Below, one piece after another: positions 31,272 through 39,517 of a stretch of DNA of 64,000 bases. Where the stretch lies: the NCBI GenBank assembly GCA_964547875.1, contig CAZJPE010000002.1, forward strand, positions 1 through 64,000, written 5' to 3'. How positions within the stretch are numbered: position 1 is the stretch's first letter; the number at the start of each line of letters is the position of its first letter. Under the pieces are notes generated by a model. It did not search any database. It was not told the DNA's origin and was given only the letters and a program-made list of their open reading frames with translations. The stretch comes from JAUSIK01 sp964547875 (GTDB taxonomy: Archaea > Nanobdellota > Nanobdellia > Pacearchaeales > GW2011-AR1). A program made the position numbers and the translations under genes.

Positions 31272-31772
31272 TCAATAGCATAACTTTAATTCATTTGAGA
31301 TTGTTCCGGGCAGAGAGGGAATAAGAAGTTCAGAGCCTCTTATACTTGTGGAGCAATTGCCTTTTGAAAGCGAGATTATCTCTTCTTCTATGTTTTTATC
31401 TGTGTAAATTGAGTTAAATTCATAGCCTTTTATGCTTGCTTTTTCTTCTATTAAAAAGCTTGTTTCTATTATTTCGTTTAGTGTTTTTTCAGCTAAACTG
31501 CAGGGGGGTTCTCCTGATATGCATTGAGAAAGACCTTCATGGCATTCTTGTATTAGTTCGCCTAAATTTGAGTATGCTGGCTCGTAACTTAAAGCACACT
31601 CTGTCGTATATTGCATTGTGCTTTCTAGGAATTGATATATATCTCTGCTTTGAGTTATGTTTGTTTGAGGTTTACGTATTAAAAAAGCAAGGAATATGAC
31701 TGATATTATTATAACAATTGCAACTATAAGGACAAATCCTACTATTTCTTCCTGCGCTTTTTTATTCTTCAT
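31272..31772 (-). CDS. pilin-like protein (cluster gene 5)
   Basis: 166 residues. KKAQEEIVGFVLIVAIVIII is a class III signal with the E at the cut-site-plus-5 position typical of archaellin/pilin precursors. The outside part has six or more cysteines (TECALS, QECHEGLSQC, GEPPCS, GNCSTS, KLCY), suggesting disulfides. Last gene of a leftward series of pilin-like genes interrupted by a nucleotidyltransferase/HEPN module. Confidence 0.75.
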   Translation of the reverse strand: MKNKKAQEEIVGFVLIVAIVIIISVIFLAFLIRKPQTNITQSRDIYQFLESTMQYTTECALSYEPAYSNLGELIQECHEGLSQCISGEPPCSLAEKTLNEIIETSFLIEEKASIKGYEFNSIYTDKNIEEEIISLSKGNCSTSIRGSELLIPSLPGTISNELKLCY

Positions 31773-31773
31773 T

Positions 31774-32196
31774 TTAATTTCTTAAATTTTTCAAATATTT
31801 ATTAATAAGCATATCAGCAAGTTCTTTAATCTCGACAATATATTCTCTAGCTTCGGATGCCTTTATTTCTTCTCCATAATAATTAATCTTATTTCTAATT
31901 TTCCTTAAGCGGTCAAATTTGATAGAGATAGCATCCTCCTCTATTAATTTTAGATAATATGTAAGAGCTTCGTGGCTATATATTTTATAACCATTTAATA
32001 TCGAGATAGCTTCTAGAATTGAGCGCAAAATATCATAGTAATTACTTACTAGTTTTCTAGCTGACAATTCTGTTACTGGAATAGCATCGAAAAGTTCTCT
32101 GTCTTTTACTGAATAATTTAATAAGGATTTTGCTAGTGAAATGTCTGGCTTTGCCTTCCTTACCTGCCCTAATTTAATAAAGTCCTCAAATATCAT
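31774..32196 (-). CDS. HEPN-like partner protein
   Basis: 140 residues, helical. The late segment RLRKIRNKINYYGEEI takes the place of the HEPN catalytic motif but contains no histidine, so RNase activity is doubtful. Overlaps the nucleotidyltransferase gene by 4 bp. The pattern RN-x-INYYG also marks the protein at 5613-6014 (RHNINYYG). Confidence 0.65.
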   Translation of the reverse strand: MIFEDFIKLGQVRKAKPDISLAKSLLNYSVKDRELFDAIPVTELSARKLVSNYYDILRSILEAISILNGYKIYSHEALTYYLKLIEEDAISIKFDRLRKIRNKINYYGEEIKASEAREYIVEIKELADMLINKYLKNLRN

Positions 32197-32741
32197 TTGA
32201 ATAATTCAAAGTAACCTCTTATTATAATTCCATTTGCCATATTATTTAATAACTCTTTATTTTTATCTTTCATTTTCTGAATATTTTCATTAGAAAAAAT
32301 AAATAATTGAATTTTATGTTTGAGATATTTTTCAAATTTTTCTAAATTCAACTCTTTTTTAGATGAGGAAATAATGAATAAATCTATATCGCTAGAGGGG
32401 ATATTTTCGGCCTTTGCAAAACTTCCAAATAAACCAATTGCATGGGGATGAAATTGTTCTTCTAAATAATTTATTAAACCAGAATTTTCTATTGCCAATA
32501 AATTACCCTGTAATTTCAGGAGTTTATATCTTGGATTTTCTGAATTTGCCTTGAAAAAGAGATGATTTAATTTCCTATCTAAAAACAAAATATTATCTTT
32601 AGTATATTTTTTTAATTTATTGGAAACTGTTGTTGGAGAGAGTTTTAAAGCTCTAGCTAATTCCCTGACATGAAATTCCTTTTCTGGATTTTCAATAAAT
32701 AGTTCTAATATTTTGTCCATTTTCTTAGATAATTGTCTCAT
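32193..32741 (-). CDS. winged-helix nucleotidyltransferase (MNT family)
   Basis: 182 residues. N-terminal winged helix (EFHVRELARALKLSPTTV, about 22-39, then NKLKKYTKDNILFLDR) and the nucleotidyltransferase motif GLFGSFAKAENIPSSDIDLF (about 104-123). Third copy of the wHTH-NTase plus HEPN arrangement in the window. ATTAGACAATTGTCCAAT around 32745-32762 contains an inverted repeat (GACAATTGTC) that could be its operator. Confidence 0.8.
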   Translation of the reverse strand: MRQLSKKMDKILELFIENPEKEFHVRELARALKLSPTTVSNKLKKYTKDNILFLDRKLNHLFFKANSENPRYKLLKLQGNLLAIENSGLINYLEEQFHPHAIGLFGSFAKAENIPSSDIDLFIISSSKKELNLEKFEKYLKHKIQLFIFSNENIQKMKDKNKELLNNMANGIIIRGYFELFK

Positions 32742-32743
32742 AA

Positions 32744-32756
32744 ATTAGACAATTGT
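32744..32756. promoter_or_regulatory. inverted repeat upstream of NTase gene
   Basis: AGACAATTGTC is a perfect palindrome a few bases upstream of the start of the winged-helix nucleotidyltransferase. It overlaps the expected transcription start and is a natural autoregulatory site. Confidence 0.4.
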
Positions 32757-32802
32757 CCAATATTTAAAGATTTCTATTAGTCATTGGCAATTTCCAGGTT
32801 TT

Positions 32803-33019
32803 TTATCTCAGCTCCTTGGCTAAATTTTTAGTTGAATGAATGGTTTGTCTAAGTTCTCTGTATCTTAAATGCCTCTGTTTTTCCATCCTGTAATATTGCC
32901 ACCAAAATAAATAGCAATAATATCGAATAATGAGTGGGATTATTATTTCTTTATCCTTTTTTGTCAATTGATTAACCTTTTCATATTCTTAATTCCTTCT
33001 TTAGTAAATCGCTCTTTAA
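32803..33019 (-). pseudogene. possible decayed gene fragment
   Basis: On the minus strand two adjoining frames have coding-like character: KERFTKEGIKNMKRLIN, then one base shift, then QLTKKDKEIIIPLIIRYYC..YLFWWQYYRMEKQRH..RELRQTIHST to a stop at 32803. No start codon or complete domain is seen. It lies just after the pilin-like gene ending at 33024 and may be a remnant of another gene of that series. Weakly supported. Confidence 0.3.
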
Positions 33020-33023
33020 GCTT

Positions 33024-33539
33024 TTAGTTTAAGTTTTTTCCTGATGCATAGATTATTCCTAGTTCGCATTTTGTATAGCCTCCTTGTGCTTGTTCAAATC
33101 TACAAAGAGAGACATATGCTGTTTTTGGAGAGCCGAATTCTTCATTTGGAATTATAGTTATAGTGCTGCAATCAGGATAGTTTGATTTTTCGCATTCTAA
33201 TTGTTCATTTTTTGGATAGAGTTTCTCAATTTTTAAATAGTCTAGATTCCAGAATTCCTTGTATGATTGCCTTGATTTTAATAATAACACTTTATCTAAA
33301 TCTATGCAATTTGAGCAGTCAGTTGCTGTGAGAAACTCGGGCGTTGATGCTAGTTTTCTTACTAATTCGCTTGCTTCTTGTTCTTGAAGAGAAGACGCGC
33401 TTCTTCTAAGATTGCTTAGGCTGATTGAAAAATACAACAGAGCAACTATTGCAAAGAAGATTATTATTGCTACTAAAACAAACGCCATTTGCTGTATTTT
33501 TAGCTGCGCTCTTTTAGAAAAGCTGGCAATTAAGTTCAT
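33024..33539 (-). CDS. pilin-like protein (cluster gene 4)
   Basis: 171 residues. N-terminal FSKRAQLKIQQMAFVLVAIIIF: basic lead, then hydrophobic helix (about 17-42), a class III-like signal. The outside domain has cysteines in TDCSNCIDLD, LECEKS, PDCSTI, LCRFE and KCELG. The start overlaps the preceding gene by 26 bp. Pseudopilin or minor pilin of the same machine as its neighbours is the likely role. Confidence 0.7.
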   Translation of the reverse strand: MNLIASFSKRAQLKIQQMAFVLVAIIIFFAIVALLYFSISLSNLRRSASSLQEQEASELVRKLASTPEFLTATDCSNCIDLDKVLLLKSRQSYKEFWNLDYLKIEKLYPKNEQLECEKSNYPDCSTITIIPNEEFGSPKTAYVSLCRFEQAQGGYTKCELGIIYASGKNLN

Positions 33540-34485
33540 TGTTTTTTCTTCCTATGTTTTCCGAATTAAATGCAATGCTTCTAAGCTGTGAGGATGAATT
33601 TATTGAAAACGTTTGATTTGCGTATGAGAGCAAATCAGCTTCCAGATTTGAAGAGCAGCCTTTTGATGAGAGAAACGAGGTTTTTGAATAGTAGAGCCAG
33701 GACAATTCAGATGCTCTTTTCATTAATCTTGTAACTTGGCATTCGTATAAACTTGGACTTGCGAAGATTGCACCATAAAGCAGCGCGGGAGATTCAAAAT
33801 AAACTCTGTCAAGAGCTTTTTTCTTTGCGCTTCCCTTGATTTTGCTTGCGCTTGTATCTAGAGTTATGTCTATATCACAGCCAGAGCTTATAAAGCAGAC
33901 TTTTTTTGCTTCTGCTGGACATTCTGATTGTTTTGAAGCTATATTAATAGTTTCTAATTTCAAATCATTAATTTCGTCTTCTATTTCTCTAGGGGGATTT
34001 ACAAGACAATATCTCTCTGTTTCAGGCCAGATATATATTAAATCTGCTATCTTAAATGGCATTTCAAATGGCTTTGAGAATACAATGTAATCTTTTCCTT
34101 CTATAACATTCTCTGAAAATAGATATTTATTGTAGAATGTTGATTGCTCTCCCGAAGATTGCCATTCCCCTACTTGGGATTTTGTTGACGTTGAGAGCTT
34201 TTGCAAGCCGAATGTTGAAATTGTTTTGCAATCATTAAATATTCTTGTTTGAAAAGGAAAAGAAATCTTTTGCGCTTTTCCTGTTTCAAAGCTTGTTTCT
34301 ATTGGATTTAATATTATGCCTAATTCTTTTCCCAATTCAGTGTCTTGAATTGTTCTTTGCGTTTTTATTAATTTAGTTGAAGCGTATACAGCAAGGAATA
34401 TTATGACTGCGCCAACTATTATCGCGAATAGCCAGGCAAAACTGAATTCAAATGCTTTTTTGTTCATCATTCTTCTATTCCTCAT
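33514..34485 (-). CDS. large pilin-like membrane protein (cluster gene 3)
   Basis: 323 residues. NKKAFEFSFAWLFAIIVGAVIIFLAV is a class III-type signal with the glutamate before the hydrophobic core. The outside part is large and cysteine-containing (NDCKTI, RYCLVN, SECPAEAKKVCFISSGCDID). The first ATG overlaps the phosphatase stop by 4 bp (ATGA); MNKKAFEF at 34467 is an alternative start with a better signal. Confidence 0.7.
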   Translation of the reverse strand: MRNRRMMNKKAFEFSFAWLFAIIVGAVIIFLAVYASTKLIKTQRTIQDTELGKELGIILNPIETSFETGKAQKISFPFQTRIFNDCKTISTFGLQKLSTSTKSQVGEWQSSGEQSTFYNKYLFSENVIEGKDYIVFSKPFEMPFKIADLIYIWPETERYCLVNPPREIEDEINDLKLETINIASKQSECPAEAKKVCFISSGCDIDITLDTSASKIKGSAKKKALDRVYFESPALLYGAIFASPSLYECQVTRLMKRASELSWLYYSKTSFLSSKGCSSNLEADLLSYANQTFSINSSSQLRSIAFNSENIGRKNNELNCQLF

Positions 34486-34883
34486 TTTAAGTTTTTTATT
34501 AAATCTTTAACTCTTTTTTCAATTAATTTTATTTTTTTAGATAGCTCTTTATTATTTTTAGCATCTCTTATTCTCCATACAATTAATTTTTTAGTATACT
34601 TGCTAGAAAATATTAAACTGGGGATATCATCTGCGACAAGTATTGTTAAATCAGCCCATCTTAATAATTCTGTACTTAAGCCTTGAGGTTTTCCTTTTAT
34701 TCTTATACCTAGTTTTTTAGATGCATTGATTATTTCTTTACTAATTGGATAACCTCTTATAACGCCTGCACTTTTTGCTTTATTTTTTTTGTTCTTATTG
34801 AACTTATTAAAGAGTGCTTCTGCTATTTTGCTTCTAAATCTATTATATTTACATACAAATAATATATTCTTTGCTTTCGTCAT
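34482..34883 (-). CDS. low-molecular-weight protein-tyrosine phosphatase
   Basis: 133 residues. The P-loop ILFVCKYNRFRSKIAEAL has the CX5R signature (Cys11, Arg17) and the following serine. The general-acid aspartate is likely in RIRDAK (about 106). It also resembles arsenate reductase-type proteins, but the lack of the second and third redox cysteines favours a phosphatase. It lies between pilin-like genes with overlaps on both sides, which is unusual and may mean regulation of the machine by phosphorylation. Confidence 0.82.
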   Translation of the reverse strand: MTKAKNILFVCKYNRFRSKIAEALFNKFNKNKKNKAKSAGVIRGYPISKEIINASKKLGIRIKGKPQGLSTELLRWADLTILVADDIPSLIFSSKYTKKLIVWRIRDAKNNKELSKKIKLIEKRVKDLIKNLK

Positions 34884-35347
34884 TCTTCTATTGTTACGAG
34901 GGCATCAAATTTATCTTTAGAGGTCTTGATTTGGATTTTATTATTATCAACGCTTTTGCAGAAGAAATTATTTAGTTGAACGTGTTCTAATTTTATTGCT
35001 GATAAGGAAGAATCGCATGCTTTTTGAGGAGGATAGAGAAAAACATTTCCATTGCTATTTATGAAGGCTTTTTTTATTTTTTCATCTTGAGCTTGAGCAA
35101 TATTGCCGAAACATACTGATTCTATTCCTTCTGGAAGAGTGCTTGTAAAAGTATCTTGATGAATTGTTGACTGCCAGGCTTTTTCCATGTATGTTTTCAA
35201 GTCATCATAAAAAAGTCCGATTTCTGCGCATTTTGATGTTGATAAAAAGCCAGAAATTACATAAAATGCCACTCCAACAATTGCTATAATGATGATTATA
35301 GAAAATATCATGCTAAATGAGATATTGAATTGCCCTCTTTTATTCAT
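34880..35347 (-). CDS. pilin-like protein (cluster gene 1)
   Basis: 155 residues. MNKRGQFNISFSMIFSIIIII matches the KRGQF class III signal seen at 21957. Cysteines in SKCAEIG, SVCFGN, KACDSS and FFCKSV suggest a disulfide-stabilised outside domain. First gene of the leftward series 35347-31272 together with the phosphatase and the larger pilin-like proteins. Overlaps the phosphatase by 4 bp. Confidence 0.75.
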   Translation of the reverse strand: MNKRGQFNISFSMIFSIIIIIAIVGVAFYVISGFLSTSKCAEIGLFYDDLKTYMEKAWQSTIHQDTFTSTLPEGIESVCFGNIAQAQDEKIKKAFINSNGNVFLYPPQKACDSSLSAIKLEHVQLNNFFCKSVDNNKIQIKTSKDKFDALVTIEE

Positions 35348-35382
35348 ATTAAGAAATTGGATTAGAGAATAATTAAAGGTTT

Positions 35383-35658
35383 CTATGTTAAACCTTTCAA
35401 AGTGCCGGAAACTCTCAGGACTTTTATGTCTGAATTTGAAATTTCAAACGCCGCTCTTACATTGTTAATTTCTTTTCTTTCTATTGAGAGAATTATTTTA
35501 TCAGTTTTTTTTGCGTTTATGAACATGGGCGAGGCTTTAGCCCAGCCTAAGATGCCAATATAATCTAAGATTGCCTGCTCAATTTCTTTTTTTGAGCTTG
35601 CTTTAATCAGTAAATATCTTCTGTTTATTCTTGCTGATGGCTTAAGTTTTAATTTCAT
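35383..35658 (-). CDS. rnp2: RNase P protein component 2 (Pop5)
   Basis: 91 residues from ATG at 35658 (MKLKLKPSARINRRYLLIKA); an earlier ATG at 35733 would lie inside the protease gene. KPSARINRRYLL, ILGWAKASPMF and the closing LRVSGTLKGL match archaeal Pop5. Pop5 with Rpp30 supports the catalytic domain of RNase P RNA. Starts 2 bp before the stop-side end of the HtrA-like gene, so the two are probably co-transcribed. Confidence 0.82.
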   Translation of the reverse strand: MKLKLKPSARINRRYLLIKASSKKEIEQAILDYIGILGWAKASPMFINAKKTDKIILSIERKEINNVRAAFEISNSDIKVLRVSGTLKGLT

Positions 35659-35659
35659 C

Positions 35660-36547
35660 CTATTCAATAATATTTTGGCCAAGCATTGCGTTAATTGATT
35701 TCCTGACAGAATTACTTTCCAATGCAAATCCAAGGCTTTCTGCTCCGCCTATTTTGAAATTATTTATTCCTATTACTTCGCCTTTTGTGTCAACTAATGG
35801 TCCGCCGGAATTGCCTGGGTTTAGAGAAACATCTGTTTGAATGTATTCTTCTATGCCATTTGGGCCTTCTCTATCAAGCGCTGAAATAATGCCTTCTGTT
35901 ACTGTGAATGACAAGCCATGGGGATTTCCTATGGCAATAACTTTTCTTCCTACTTGCAATTTATCTGAGTCGCCTAATTTTAAATAGCTATACTCGCCAT
36001 CTATTTTTAATAAGGCAATATCTCTAAGCTTATCTGTGCCTAAGAGCTCTGCAGGAATAATCTTCTTATCATATGTGAGAACTTTAATAAGATTGCCGCG
36101 CTCTATTACATGATAATTAGTTACAATATAGCCATCTGGATTTATTAAAAACCCGGAGCCGATTGAGCTTTCTGTCAGAACTGCGACAACCCCCTTTATA
36201 GCTTCTTCAACAACTGTAGAGAAATCTTCTGCAGGAGATTTTAAAACTTCTATTTTCTCTTCAAAACTCTTCTGCTGCTCTGCCTGCTGTGCTATTACTA
36301 TTGTTATTTCGTTAAAATTCCTTTGATAGGTTAAATCATTTTCTTCAATAATATCTGAAAAGTGTTCTGTAAGATCTTTCTTAACTCTTTTTGTCTCTGA
36401 ATCTACTTTTGTATTTAATTTTGAGAATTGGATGCTTGTAAATATGAAAGATATTAATTGAAATACGAGTAGGAGAACTACAAGAGTATAGAGGATATTT
36501 CTATGCTTTCTGTGCTCGTGATGCTCAATTTTATTAAATAACGCCAT
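35660..36547 (-). CDS. HtrA-like trypsin-fold serine protease, no PDZ
   Basis: 295 residues. N-terminal TM helix (about 18-38), a coiled-coil stretch (about 45-105), then the S1C protease domain with the full triad: His146 (NYHVI), Asp176 (RDIALLKID) and Ser247 (NPGNSGGPL). The domain ends near residue 285 and there is no PDZ domain, unlike DegP/HtrA. The coiled coil may take its oligomerising role. It should act outside the membrane in surface protein quality control. Confidence 0.9.
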   Translation of the reverse strand: MALFNKIEHHEHRKHRNILYTLVVLLLVFQLISFIFTSIQFSKLNTKVDSETKRVKKDLTEHFSDIIEENDLTYQRNFNEITIVIAQQAEQQKSFEEKIEVLKSPAEDFSTVVEEAIKGVVAVLTESSIGSGFLINPDGYIVTNYHVIERGNLIKVLTYDKKIIPAELLGTDKLRDIALLKIDGEYSYLKLGDSDKLQVGRKVIAIGNPHGLSFTVTEGIISALDREGPNGIEEYIQTDVSLNPGNSGGPLVDTKGEVIGINNFKIGGAESLGFALESNSVRKSINAMLGQNIIE

Positions 36548-36637
36548 ATTATTACATTGAAAAGAATGTATTTATAGTTTTTGAAACACTTATTTTATTG
36601 GGAAATCTCATTTAGAAGATTTGAATGTTAGGAAAAT

Positions 36638-37258
36638 TTATACATGACGTTTTTTCTTAAAGAGATAAATAATTAAAATAATTATAATTATAATAGCTAT
36701 AATTGGAATAATCCATCTAAAAGAGATTCTAGATTTCTCTGGCGGGCTATAATAAACAGAACCTGGAGTTTTATATTGATATGGAGCTTTGTAAGGGGAA
36801 GACGATGTTACAGGTTGATATATTAATTTATTAAGAGCATTTTTTATGTTCTGATTTTTTGAATTTTTTATAGTTACATTAGTAGAATTAGTAACACTAA
36901 TATTTGTAGAATTAATAATACTTATATTATTCGAATCAACAATAATAATATTAGTTGAGTTTATGATATCTGTATTATTTGATCTTATTACTGTTGTATT
37001 GGTAGAATTTGTAATTTGAGTTCTATTTGAGTCTATAACTATAGTTTTATTAGAATTGATTACAGTCGTATTAGTCGAGTTAATAATTATGGTCTGATTC
37101 GAATTTATGATTGTTGTGTTCGTTGAATTTTCAACAGTTGTATTCGTAGAGTTTACGATATTAGGGTCTTCTGCTGAAACAAATATAAAAAATAGAATTA
37201 GGAATACTCCTAAAAGAATAAAATAGAATTTATCAGAACCCCTTTTTTCATTATTCAT
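36638..37258 (-). CDS. N-glycosylation sequon-repeat surface protein
   Basis: 206 residues. Signal/TM (about 12-29, ending VSAED), then about 15 repeats of 8 residues with the pattern INSTNTTV / INSNKTIV (about 33-145), a Pro/Tyr-rich stalk (about 148-178) and a C-terminal TM helix with KKKRHV. About 18 N-x-S/T sites fall within some 110 residues. Alternating hydrophobic pairs and asparagines suggest a beta-solenoid or extended rod covered by glycans. AglB, the enzyme that would modify it, is encoded in this window. No known family; could also be a mucin-like spacer. Confidence 0.75.
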   Translation of the reverse strand: MNNEKRGSDKFYFILLGVFLILFFIFVSAEDPNIVNSTNTTVENSTNTTIINSNQTIIINSTNTTVINSNKTIVIDSNRTQITNSTNTTVIRSNNTDIINSTNIIIVDSNNISIINSTNISVTNSTNVTIKNSKNQNIKNALNKLIYQPVTSSSPYKAPYQYKTPGSVYYSPPEKSRISFRWIIPIIAIIIIIILIIYLFKKKRHV

Positions 37259-37269
37259 CTCTTTTTATA

Positions 37270-37289
37270 ATAATATATATATATATACC
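37270..37289 (+). promoter_or_regulatory. extended TATA element
   Basis: TAATATATATATATATACC directly precedes the nucleotidyltransferase gene. With a TATA box here the transcript would start near 37300, that is, within or at the start codon region, which points to a leaderless mRNA. Confidence 0.5.
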
Positions 37290-37291
37290 TT

Positions 37292-37684
37292 TTGGTATGG
37301 TTGGATGTGAAAAAGGAAATTAACTTATTTATGAAGAAATTAAGAGAGATGCCTGATTTTAATAGGGTGAAATTTGTTATTTTATATGGGTCGCAAGCTC
37401 TAAAAAGAGCAAATAAAATGTCAGATTACGATTTTGCTGTTTATTATGAGGGTAATAAAGATGCGAGATATGATTTTTTAAAGAGAATAAATTTTAATGA
37501 AAAATTTGATGCTAAAGTTTTTCAGGATTTGCCTCTATTTATTCAAAAAGAGGTTTTTAAAGGAAAAGTAATTTATGCTAAGGATTTAGGTTTTGTTTAC
37601 GATATTGCTTATGAAACAATTAAGAGATTTGAGGATTTTAAAAAATATTATTATGATTATATAGGATTGGAGAGAATGAAATGA
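37292..37684 (+). CDS. MntA-type minimal nucleotidyltransferase
   Basis: 130 residues if TTG at 37292 is used; GTG at 37307 or ATG at 37331 (MKKLREMPD) are alternatives and fit the TATA spacing better. GSQALKRANKMSDYDFAVYY shows the GS-x(n)-DxD catalytic motif. No winged helix, as in the classic MntA/HepT systems. It would adenylylate the tyrosine next to the HepT active site (HxY) and so silence it. Overlaps hepT by 4 bp. Confidence 0.8.
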   Translation: MVWLDVKKEINLFMKKLREMPDFNRVKFVILYGSQALKRANKMSDYDFAVYYEGNKDARYDFLKRINFNEKFDAKVFQDLPLFIQKEVFKGKVIYAKDLGFVYDIAYETIKRFEDFKKYYYDYIGLERMK

Positions 37685-38127
37685 AAAACAAATTAAGAAT
37701 TGAGCTTGTTTATTCAAAATTAAGGGAGCTAAAAAACTCTCTACACTATGTTAAAGAATTTCTTCCTTCTGATTACAATTTTCTTAAAGATAGAAAGGAT
37801 AAAAATGCACTTTATAAAGAAGTTGAGTTTGCTATTCAACTAATGATTGATATTTGTGCCATTATTCATTCCGATATAGGAAAAACTACTCCTTCTGACG
37901 AAAATGACATCATATCTGAAATTGGTAAAGTGGGCGTTCTTTCAAAAGGGATTATTGAAAAAGTTTTATCAATGAAAGGATTTAGGAATTTATTAGTCCA
38001 TAGGTATGAAAAGTTGGACGATAAAATCGCATATGAGAGCATTAAAAGCGGATTGGATGATTTTGATATTTTTATTGAAGAAATTGAAAAGTTTTTGAAA
38101 AAGCATCAATCCCAAAAACCTATTTAA
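37681..38127 (+). CDS. HepT-type HEPN RNase toxin
   Basis: 148 residues. The catalytic motif RNLLVHRY (RX4HXY) is complete near residue 111, with the tyrosine that MntA adenylylates. HEPN toxins of this type cut RNA when free. Paired with the MntA-type gene by a 4-bp overlap; 23 bp before RNase J on the same strand. Confidence 0.85.
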   Translation: MKNKLRIELVYSKLRELKNSLHYVKEFLPSDYNFLKDRKDKNALYKEVEFAIQLMIDICAIIHSDIGKTTPSDENDIISEIGKVGVLSKGIIEKVLSMKGFRNLLVHRYEKLDDKIAYESIKSGLDDFDIFIEEIEKFLKKHQSQKPI

Positions 38128-38149
38128 AGGTAATTTTCTTTGAATTGGA

Positions 38150-39484
38150 ATGAAAATCCATTGCATAGGCGGTTACAGCGAAGTAGGAAAAAACATGACT
38201 GCCTTGGAAATTGGAGAGGATGTTCTTGTTTTTGATTGCGGACTATTCCTGCCCGCCGTTGTTGGGGTTGCAGAAAGAGAAAGAATTCCAACTGAAAGAG
38301 GGATGAGAAATTTAGGGGCATTGCCTGATGATTTGTACTTGGAAAGAGAAGGATTGAGGGATAAAGTAAGAGCATTGCTAATCTCGCATGCGCATCTCGA
38401 TCATGTTGGAGCATTGCAATATAATGCTTATAGATACAAAGCAGACATTGTCGGGACGCCTTTTACGATGGAGGTATTGCGGATTTTAAGCGCAGATAAT
38501 AATTCAAAATTGAGAAATAAAATTGTTTCTATAAATCCAAATTCTTTTTACATTGTCAAGGGAAAAAATAGAAATTATAAAGTTGAGTTTATCAATATGA
38601 CTCATTCTACAGTTCAGAGCACTATAATAGCTGTGCATACTCCTGAAGGAGTTGTTTTATATGCAAATGATTACAAGTTAGATAATTCTCCTGTTTTGGG
38701 AGATAAGCCTAATTATCAAAGATTGAGGGAATTAGCCAGGCAGGGAGTTAAGGCATTGATTGTAGATTGCTTGTATGCTCCTGATGATAGAAAAACGCCT
38801 TCTGAAAAGATTGCTAGGGGTTTGCTGGAAGATGTTTTTTTTACAACTGATAATAAAAATTCTGGAATGATTGTTACTACATTTTCATCGCATATTGCCC
38901 GCTTGAAATCTATAACTGAATTTGGAAAGAGGCTCGGAAGAGAGGTTGTTTTTTTAGGAAGAAGCTTGAATAAATATGTAACTGCGGCCAATAATGTGGG
39001 GAAGTGCCCATTTATGAGAGATATTAGATTGTTCACATTTAGAAGACAGCTAGAAAAGGCATTGAAAAGAATAAATGCTAATAAAAGAAGATATCTTATT
39101 GTGTGTACTGGGCATCAGGGAGAGCCTGGCTCTATACTTGACAGAATCTCTCGCGGACAATTGCCATTAAAACTTTCTAATGAAGACCATGTAATATTCT
39201 CTTCCAAAACAATTCCGACTCCTATTAATGAATTAAACAGGGAGCAATTGGAGAAAAGGCTTAAGAAATATAGAGTAAGGATATTTGATAACGTGCACGT
39301 CTCGGGCCATGGATGCAGAGAGGACTTAAGAGACTTGATTAAATTAACGAATCCGCAACATGTAATTCCATCACATGGGGATTTGAAGAAGACAAGTGCT
39401 GGGGCGAGACTTGCAGAAGAGATGGGATATAAAATGGATAAAACTGTTCATTTAGCCCAGAATGGGCAATGCATAAATTTATAA
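38150..39484 (+). CDS. rnj: beta-CASP ribonuclease J
   Basis: 444 residues. Metallo-beta-lactamase motif HAHLDH (80-85), metal ligand region INMTHSTVQST and ANDYKLD, then beta-CASP (about 200-350) and the late VSGHGCREDL and IPSHGDLKK motifs. This is an archaeal RNase J, a 5'-3' exonuclease and endonuclease for mRNA decay. Its N-terminus starts at the fold (MKIHCIGGYSEVGKN), without extra KH domains, which distinguishes it from aCPSF. Confidence 0.92.
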   Translation: MKIHCIGGYSEVGKNMTALEIGEDVLVFDCGLFLPAVVGVAERERIPTERGMRNLGALPDDLYLEREGLRDKVRALLISHAHLDHVGALQYNAYRYKADIVGTPFTMEVLRILSADNNSKLRNKIVSINPNSFYIVKGKNRNYKVEFINMTHSTVQSTIIAVHTPEGVVLYANDYKLDNSPVLGDKPNYQRLRELARQGVKALIVDCLYAPDDRKTPSEKIARGLLEDVFFTTDNKNSGMIVTTFSSHIARLKSITEFGKRLGREVVFLGRSLNKYVTAANNVGKCPFMRDIRLFTFRRQLEKALKRINANKRRYLIVCTGHQGEPGSILDRISRGQLPLKLSNEDHVIFSSKTIPTPINELNREQLEKRLKKYRVRIFDNVHVSGHGCREDLRDLIKLTNPQHVIPSHGDLKKTSAGARLAEEMGYKMDKTVHLAQNGQCINL

Positions 39485-39517
39485 TAAATATTTAGTATAA
39501 AAAATAAAGGTTGCTAA

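Noticed and set aside
36680..37170. Regular short repeats resembling a CRISPR-like or satellite array
   Set aside because: The period of about 24 bp matches 8 codons and the sequence is one open frame with signal peptide and TM helix; it is a protein repeat. No spacer/repeat structure.
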